From Arcuatula senhousia (lineage: Eukaryota > Mollusca > Bivalvia > Mytilida > Mytilidae): a DNA stretch of 64,000 bases. A program made the position numbers and the translations under genes. Below the pieces are notes generated by a model, which saw nothing but the letters and a program-made list of their open reading frames with translations, was not told the origin of the DNA and ran no database searches. The DNA lies in the NCBI GenBank assembly GCA_963971305.1, contig OZ020307.1:63857702-63921701 (forward strand), in the 5' to 3' direction. Positions 23,801-32,800 of this stretch are shown one piece after another; the first letter of the stretch is position 1, and every line of letters starts with the position of its first letter.

Positions 23801-26800
23801 TATGTCCGGGTTGTCTCCGAACCTGTATTTTCTATTTGTTAGCTATGGAATCATTGGAGGTAAGAACTATTATCTATAACCTAGTTAATTATTTTATGCA
23901 GGAACCTTTAAACGAGCATGTAAGATAAGATCAAACATATCTGAAATGCACTTTGTCAACTTGTGTTATGATGTTGGAACCTTATACAAATTGTTTACTT
24001 TTCAAATATTTGTTTCAATGCAGCGAAGCTATAAAAATTTAAATGTTAACATAAAATATATAATAGTAATTAAATTTAATAAAATATTTTTTTATAGATT
24101 GCCTGTAAACTGAAACGAAGCTAATATTTTTTGAGAAATAAATGTTTCCTCCAGCCTAAGATAGCTTTCTAATAAATTACATAATGTAAATCTTTCACTA
24201 TAAATATCTATGTCTTTCTTTTTTTTTTGAATTCATTAAATTTAAATCTGATTTTTTTGGTTGTTCATAACAAGTTTGAATTAATCTTTATATGAAGTAC
24301 ATTTACTCTTTATATAATTTTGTAAGTTTTGTCGTGTACACTTATTCCAACAAAAACACGTGAATCGTAACCAGGATAACAGTACAAATCTTTTTGGCTT
24401 TTTTAAAACTTATAGTCAGGAACTTTATTGCGATTTTGATATTTTTATTTTTATAAAAATAATTAATTAAGGAAGATCTAATTTTGAGTTAAGGATGTTG
24501 AAGTTATTTTTGAACATAATTAATGAAATTGTTTTGAGCTTAAGTTCATCGCATTATAAGGATCTACAGTTCACATTAAAACTTTATTTAATTTTCTTTA
24601 ATTGATTTTCTTGGTTGAATGCTTTTACACTAAAACCAGTTTTTCTAGTTGTATTTCCCGTTTATAAGGGGTGATCTTACCTGTGCTTGTCATTCTTTTG
24701 ATTAACATCACTTCAGGTAGTCTGTTACATGTATTCGAAAATGTTTAAATTAGTTGTAATAAGTTTCGTTTTTTCGCATATTGAATTTTATTGAATTTAT
24801 AGTTTAATTTTTCGGACTGCGTCGTGTCCTTTTGTGAACATAAAAAAAATGTGTTCATTTTGAATCTTTGTCTTTATATTTGGTTAGAGTTGTATTAGAA
24901 CTGCGTCGTGTTCTCGATAAATTTTATACAGGATCCACGTCGTGATTCTGTGATATATTTTTATTTTTCTAAGTTTTTGAATCATTATAATTATGAATCG
25001 TCCTCGCAGAAAAACTGCTCGTGTAAATTATAAGCTTTTAAATGAGTTTGGTTTACCAGATACCAACTCGGTTCAGTCTTTATTTCAGACGATGGCAAAC
25101 CAGGAGCCTGAGTTGGATTTATATGCTAGCGAGGATGAGTTGGATCTTCTGCTTGAGGAAGATCGGACTAAAATGGACCAAGCTGCTGCAACAAGTCGGA
25201 CGTATGATAGAAGAGAAGATGTCTCCCAGTCTGCAGTTTTATTAAATAGAATGCAAAGGTCCACTAGCCCCGTTATATCTGTGAATACTCAGGGAAATGA
25301 ACCAGAGGATCGCGAGTTGGAATCCGCTAGATCGGTTCTGCTTGATACCAAGGGGAAGGAGCAAGAGGATCATGATTCTGAGGCAGAGTTGGAATTAAGA
25401 CTGTCTTTGTTGGAAGAGAAGAAGAAGAGGCTGAAGAAGGAGTTGTTGAACAAAAAGATTCAGGAGGTTGAGTCGGAGTGTAAGAGACTGGAAGAGGGAA
25501 CGGCTGAGAAGGCTGGTGTTACAAAAAAGCCAAAGAAGAAATCAGGTGAGGTAAACTTAAACCAGTTAAGGTCAAATAAAGCCCTTAATGAGCAAGTTTC
25601 TGAGGAAATGAGGCGGATAGGTTTAGAATTTGCTATGCCAAAAGCTGAGTCGGTATCTGAGCCTCAAAAACCTTGTTTAAAATTTCCCGAATATCAGAAG
25701 GATGTTGCGACACCTCATTCGGTTACGAAGGGTTTCGTCATATCTGACACTGAAACGGATTCGGACTCCGATTCTTCCGATTACGGTCTAGTTAATAAGT
25801 TTAAAACACAGAATAGCAAAAAGAATTTAAAATCTGGGTTAACAATTAAATCCGCAGATAAAGTAGTGAATCCTCAATTTTTCCCCCATAATTTTCTACA
25901 ATACGAGTATGTTAGTAAAGATGTAGAATTCAAACAGTTAAATTTTAAGACTTTTGTTGCCGGAGAGTTGGAAATAATAAACAATTTTTGTAAGAATAAG
26001 TCTGAGAAATCTGGTAGGCTTTTATTGTTGCAAAAAATAGCTTATTATAGTGGAGTATATCATTGGACATCTGTACTTGATTTTTATGCGGCTTGGCTGC
26101 GTTTAATTGAACTTGGTAGAAAAAGTTGGGATGATGATCCCCAAGTTTTAGAAAACATAGTTTTAGCAGGTCATGTTTTAACTCCTGATATTAGACAAAG
26201 GTCTAACATGAAACCGGGAAATATCAATTCCGGTGCAAACGATCAAATCTGGTTCTGTGCTAAATATCAAAGAAATAAGTGTGATCAGTCTAAATCACCA
26301 CATTCAGTTGTAATTAGGGGCGTTAATCGTTCGGTGTCTCATGTATGTGCTACCTGTCTTCAAAAAGACAAAGTTCAAAGGGATCACCCTGAATGTTCGG
26401 ACAAGTGTCCAAATAGAGCTAAGTGACTAGCTGATAACTGTTTACACAAGGTAGATCATTGTAAACTTTGCATTAAGATTTTCGATTTAATTTTATCAGA
26501 TCAAAATTTTTTGGTGGAATTGCATAATGAATTAGTTTCCTGTAAGGGTTATAACTTTGAGGAGTTAAGGGTTCCAGTATTTTCTAATTTGGTTATTAGT
26601 TTTTGGAGAAAAGAACTCCAATTCTATAATGACAAAGAAATATGTGATATGTTGGAATTTGGCTGGCCTTTAGGTTTTCAATCTAGTTCTGTCAAGTTAT
26701 CTACTTCTAAGAAAGTGAGGAATCATAGGGGTGCCAGGGATTTTGCTAAAGAAATTGACAAATACATAGAAAAGGAATTTAGTTACGGGGCTATTTTAGG

Positions 26801-29800
26801 ACCTTTTGAGGGAAATCCTTTTGTTAATGATTTAGCGATTTCTCCTTTGAATTCTGTGCCCAAATCTGGTTCTGAAGAAAGGAGAGTCATTCTTGATCTT
26901 AGTTTTCCTCATGGGAATGCAGTTAATGATGGTATAGATAAGAACGTTTATTTGACAGAGCGTGTTGAGCTACATTATCCAAATGTTGATAGTTTTATCG
27001 AGATTATTAAGTCAAAAGGGAAAGGTTGTAAAATTTTCAAAAGAGATCTTAAAAGAGCTTATAGACAAATTCCTATAGATCCAAAGGATTATAATCTCGT
27101 AGGTTTTTTCTGGAAAGGTCATTATTTCATAGATCGTGTACTTCCAATGGGATTAACGTCATCTGCTTATATTTGTCAGAGAGTTACTAATGCGGTTAAT
27201 TTTATTGCCAAAAAACAGGAGGTCGATGTAGTCAATTATCTCGATGATTTTGCTGGAGCTGAAGTGGCAGAGTTAGCGGAGATTTCCTTTTCAAAATTAG
27301 GCTTAGTTTTGTGTCAATGTGGATTGGAGGAATCAATTGAAAAGGCTTGTGGTCCTTGTTTCAGAATGAGCTTTTTAGGAGTTTGGTTTGATACTATTAA
27401 AATGACAATGGAAATAACGCCGGATAGGTTAACGGAGATTGCTGAATTGATAAACAATTGGTTATGCAAAAGCTTTGCTTCTTTAAAGGAAGTTCAATCT
27501 TTGATTGGCAAGTTAAATTTTGTTTGTAGTTGTGTTAGACCTGGACGAATTTTTATTTCTCGAATTCTTAATTTTTTAAGAGAATTTAAGGATAAGAAGT
27601 CCGAGTTGGAGGTGCCTTTTGAGTTGAGAAAAGATTTGTTCTGGTGGTCTAAATTCTTGCCGAGATATAACGGAATTTCTTTGTTGAATCTTCAAGAATG
27701 GACCCAACCAGATGAATTTATGGCTTCTGATAGTTGTTTGGTCGGTTGTGGTGGCTTGTCAAATAACCAGTTTTTCCATAAAGAGTTTCCAAAGTTTATC
27801 AAAGATTTAAATTTGCATATCAATGCATTGGAGTTATTGTCAGTGATTGTATGCTTGAAGTTATGGGGTCGGAAGGGAAAGAAGATTTGTATCTATTGTG
27901 ATAATCAAGTGTCAGTTTATGTGATTAATCAGGGTAGAACTAGAAGCCGATTTTTACAAGCTTGCTTGCGTGAGATTTGTTTTATTTGTGCAGTTCAGGA
28001 ATGTGAATTGAGGGCTGTTTACATTGAGGGTTTACAGAATAGGTTGCCAGATTTGCTTTCTAGATGGTCTTTAGACGTTTGTTATTCCCGGGACTTTGTG
28101 GAATTCACCAAAGACCGCAACTTATATGAAATTTTTGTAAATGACGATCTTTTCAGATTTCAGCATGAATGGTGAGGTGATGATAGATTTGGAAGTATTG
28201 AAACAGGAGGCTAAGTCATCCTTGATTTCTGCGCATGCGGTAGGAACAAGAAGAAACTTATACACTCAATGGAAGGCTTTTTATTTATTTTGTTTTTATT
28301 ATCAGTTGCAACCGCTACCCTGTGATTTACAGACTATTTGTTTGTTTGCTCAATTTTTGTGTAGATCATTTAAAAGTGTTCAGTCTGTGAGAAATTATTT
28401 ATATGGCGTTAAGTTTTTACATTTGCTATTTGATTTACCTTTTATTCATTTTGAATGTTTCTATTTTAAATTATTTATTAAAGGGTTGAAACGGGTAAAT
28501 CCACATACAGTAAAGGCAGCTCTTCCTATCACTCCCGATATTTTGTTTAAAATTAAAAATCATTTAAATTTTGATGAGCGTAATAGTTATACGTTTTGGT
28601 GTCTTTTTCTTTTCTCTTTTTATCTTATGTGTCGTAAGTCAAATTTGGTGGGACCTGATTATGATCAGTCTAAATGCTTAAAAAGAGAAGACATTATGGT
28701 TTTGGATCATTGTTTAATAGTTAGATTTTCTTGGTCTAAAACTATTCAGTTTGGCGAAAGGTATTTAGAGATTCCAATTGTAAAGAACTCTTCTTCTCCG
28801 CTTTGTGCTTATAAAGCTTTTTTGGATATGGTTGAAAGTTTTCCTTTAGGACCTGGCTCACCTGCCTTTGTAGTTAGTCGTAAAAAGAAAATTATTCCAG
28901 TATCTTATCCAATGTTACAAAAGTTTTTACGTGAGGTTATTTCTGGTATAGGTTTGGATGCTTCATTATACTCGTCCCATAGTTTTCGTCGTGGTGGGGC
29001 CACTTGGGCGTTTAGTTGTGGTGTTCCATCTGAATTAATTCAAATCTTGGGCGATTGGAAGAGTGATGCCTATAAATTATATTTAACTTACGGAATAAAA
29101 GAAAAGCTTTTGGTTTCATCCAAGATGATTGAAACTTTATGATTGTTTTATATTTTGGATTTTATGCTTTTTAATGTGTTTCAGGTCTAAAAGCATGGGC
29201 AAATTCAACCCTGATTCTCTCGGATTCAATGCTTAAGTACCTACCTGAAATGAAAAATACTGATGTACTGGCTTTTGGAGGATTGACTTCGGATAGACTT
29301 ATGAACAAATTAAGGAACAGAGTCATCCCTTCCGTGGCTAATGTGTCTAATATAATTGTTCATGTTGGTACTAATGACATTCATGTTATTCCTCCCTCTA
29401 AATATGAGGATAATATTTCTTTCATTATTTCAGAGATTAGACGTTGTAATGAGAATTGCAATATTTTTCTTAGTGAAATCATACCTAGGCATATGGATTT
29501 TAAGGGTTCAAATGAAAAAGTTGAGCATTTCAATAATGTTCTAAGGAGGCTTTCGTTAATTAATAATAATGTTCGAGTTATGTCTTGCGCCAAAATTTTC
29601 TTGTCTAGATATAGAAAGCCAGTGAAAACTTTTTATTCTTTGGATCGACTTCATCTTTCTACCACTGGTCTTTTGAAAATGTTTCATCACATTGCCAATA
29701 CTTTGGCTCATGCCTAATTTTTCTTGTTTTTTGCTAAATTTATAGATTTAGGTCTGGTTGTTTAGGATATTTATCCTTAGTTTTGTTAATTTATTTATTT

Positions 29801-32800
29801 ATTATGATTTTTAATTACTATTTAATTTATTATTTATTTAATTCATTTAATTATTATGAAAGTTGTTTTCTCTTAATCCCTTTGTATTCTCTTGAATATT
29901 GGGAGAGAGTTAATAATTTATTCCTTTTATATTAATACTTAATTCAAGTGGGGTTTCAGTCTATTTTTGAGGTTTAAGGGGCTATAAAATTTTCGTTTAT
30001 CATGCATGACTTATGTTATTATTATTATTATTATTTTTATTTATTTATTATTTTTTTTTCTTAAAGAAGGTTGTTTTCTCTTAATCCTTTTGTATTCCTA
30101 GGAATATTGGGAGAGAGTTGACAATTGATTCTTTCAAGTACAAAAATGAGATAGGTTTTCTTCATTTATTCCGAATAAAGATCCTGTTAGTACAACTGGT
30201 TAGTACACCTATTTATTAGGAGATCGGGGTTCGAGTCCTCGACAGGGTTTTCGGGAGATGTTGGAGACCTTATTTTAATCTTTATTTTGGCGGAACCTTC
30301 GGTTTTGGCGGTTTAAATGAATTTTTTGTAAAATTCATTTTGATTTAGTATTTTTAGTTGACATACTTTTAATAATTGATCTATGATGTTTTGTTGAGAG
30401 TTTTTTGTATAACTTTGATGTATAATTTTGATTAGAAATACATGTGACTTGACTACCATTAGCCTAAATAAATAATTTTTATTCTACAAAAGATTTCTGA
30501 GTTAATTTTGATATTTTTATTTTTATAAAAATAATTAATTAAGGAAGATCTAATTTTGAGTTAAGGATGTTGAAGTTATTTTTGAACATAATTAATGAAA
30601 TTGTTTTGAGCTTAAGTTCATCGCATTATAAGGATCTACAGTTCACATTAAAACTTTATTTAATTTTCTTTAATTGATTTTCTTGGTTGAATGCTTTTAC
30701 ACTAAAACCAGTTTTTCTAGTTGTATTTCCCGTTTATAAGGGGTGATCTTACCTGTGCTTGTCATTCTTTTGATTAACATCACTTCAGGTAGTCTGTTAC
30801 ATGTATTCGAAAATGTTTAAATTAGTTGTAATAAGTTTCGTTTTTTCGCATATTGAATTTTATTGAATTTATAGTTTACCCGCCCGCCCTCCCATTTTTT
30901 AGTTTGTGTTTATGTGTTGTAATTTTGTGGAGTTGACATACTTTTAATAATTGATCTATGATGTTTTGTTGAGAGTTTTTTGTATAACTTTGATGTATAA
31001 TTTTGATTAGAAATACATGTGACTTGACTACCATTAGCCTAAATAAATAATTTTTATTCTACAAAAGATTTCTGAGTTAATTTAGATTTTGACACATTCG
31101 GATATGTCAATGAGTATTTCTTTTCTTAGAATTTGGCTTTTGATTTTTACAAGCGAACTGTCTAGATAGCTTAACGTCCTTATTCATAACCTTGTGAAAT
31201 ATTGTAATATAGGGGCAATAACAATAATAAAACTATAACTTATTAGGTCAGACAATTAACAAATTTGAATTTTCACTGTAAGCAATCAAACAAATAAAAG
31301 ATCATTTAATAATAAATGATACAGAGGTACGAAATGACAAAAAAGACAAAACCAGTTATGAAGGTAAACAGCACAAAGAAATTAAACAGACTAAACAAAA
31401 AAGAAAAGTAATCAACAACGCAAACTTAATTTATCAAAACATGTGTCATATATATGATTTTTTAAGGCATAGGGAAAGCATTAGCATATGGACCAGGAGT
31501 TGTTATAGTTGGCTTATATTTTAACAAGCGTAGAAGCTTAGCAGTGGGACTAGGAACGTCAGGAGTTGCATTAGGAGCATTTGCGATACCCTCCATTGTT
31601 GAAGTGTCTTTTTCGGCTTATGGATATTTAGGCGCCTTCCTTATAATGACGGGTATTTCTCTTCAGCTAGCTGTCTGCGGTTTTCTATTGAGGCCGATTA
31701 CTCTACACCACAGAATAATAGATAAGGAAAATAGGTTTGTGTTAAAACATGTGTTTTAAAAGTTTAAACTACAGATAATAGGAAGTTTCCTTTACATAAG
31801 TACTGGCCCCTCAAAATTTAAGATAAATTCAACTTCATCTTGGTAAAAATGTCCGTTTTTTTGTTGCAACAATTGTATCCAAATGAACAGCTTTAATCTC
31901 GATTGGCGCAGTTGATAAATCGTAGTTGAAAAAAAATACAAGTAGAAAAAAAAAACTGATAGGCGATTTTTCCTTGACTATAGTTCGATCATAGCTAATA
32001 GCATTTTTGCCAATGTACCAAGAGAAAAGGTGAAAATTTGCCCCAACATTTAGCATTCAGAAGTTAACGATATGTTGCGCTGTCCCTGTTTGATCAGGAA
32101 TGTGGGTATTACACGTATTTTTAAATTACCAGATAAGAAGATTTCAGTCTATATTTATTTTACTCATTTTGATGAAATTTACGAAAAGCGAAAGAAGTTT
32201 AAAGTACACTAGATCATTTTTGTTCTTACTTTAGTTTTACTTTGTTTTTACCAATAAGCGTTATTTTATCAACAGTTGATAAAACTATATGTAAATATAA
32301 TTTTATGTCACTATTGCAGACTTCGTTGCCGAGCTCAGATGAATCAAAATGGACACAGTGGAAATGATTTAAAGCCATCACATCATACTGACTCAACAGC
32401 TGATAAAATGGAACAAAGGATGTTTAATTTATCGATCCTAAAGAATATACGTTTTACAGCTCTTTGTATAGCCATCGTTTTCTTTAATTTCAACTTCCAA
32501 TCGGCCATGATTTTTCTGCCCGCTCTTTCCGACAAAGTAGGAATTGGTAACTTTGAAAGCTTTCCTGTTGTAGTGGTTGGAATCTGTGATGGAATAGGAC
32601 GCATTGTGTTTGGGTACTTATTTGACTGCGGGATAGTTAAACCTATTCGAAGTTATGTTTATAATATATCTTTACTAATATTAGGAATTGTCACATTTGT
32701 TATACCATCAGTAAATACCACTGTGCAGCTAGGACTTGTCTGTGGAATATTCGGATTGTTCCTTGGTAATGGTGTATCTCAACAATCCGTTATAATAGTA

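Larger units (their letters stand above)
24433..31083 (+). mobile_element. Ngaro-type tyrosine-recombinase retrotransposon, complete
   Basis: The order is A1 (24433-24806), ORFs, B1 (30356-30508), A2 (30505-30878), B2 (30931-31083): the split direct repeats diagnostic of Ngaro/PAT elements of the DIRS order. A1 and A2 (374 bp) and B1 and B2 (153 bp) align without gaps and appear identical, so insertion is recent. B1 and A2 share ATTT (30505-30508), the expected crossover core. Coding: Gag (24993-26426), RT-RNase H (from 26427), tyrosine recombinase (28141-29142), SGNH hydrolase (29175-29717). Absence of a methyltransferase and presence of SGNH favour Ngaro over PAT or DIRS1. There is no target duplication, as usual for recombinase-based insertion. 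It lies in intron 3 of the transporter gene, same strand. Confidence 0.9.

Noticed and set aside
26424..26426. UGA read as selenocysteine
   Set aside because: No selenoprotein family similarity and no SECIS-like structure was noticed downstream; the UGA CUAG context fits plain readthrough better.
30182..30247. Functional tRNA gene
   Set aside because: Pol III boxes are good, but the anticodon arm is too short and the total length is only 66 nt, so it is called tRNA-like only.
24433..31083. DIRS1-type or PAT-type assignment
   Set aside because: DIRS1 would have inverted termini and PAT normally a methyltransferase domain; direct split repeats and an SGNH frame fit Ngaro.
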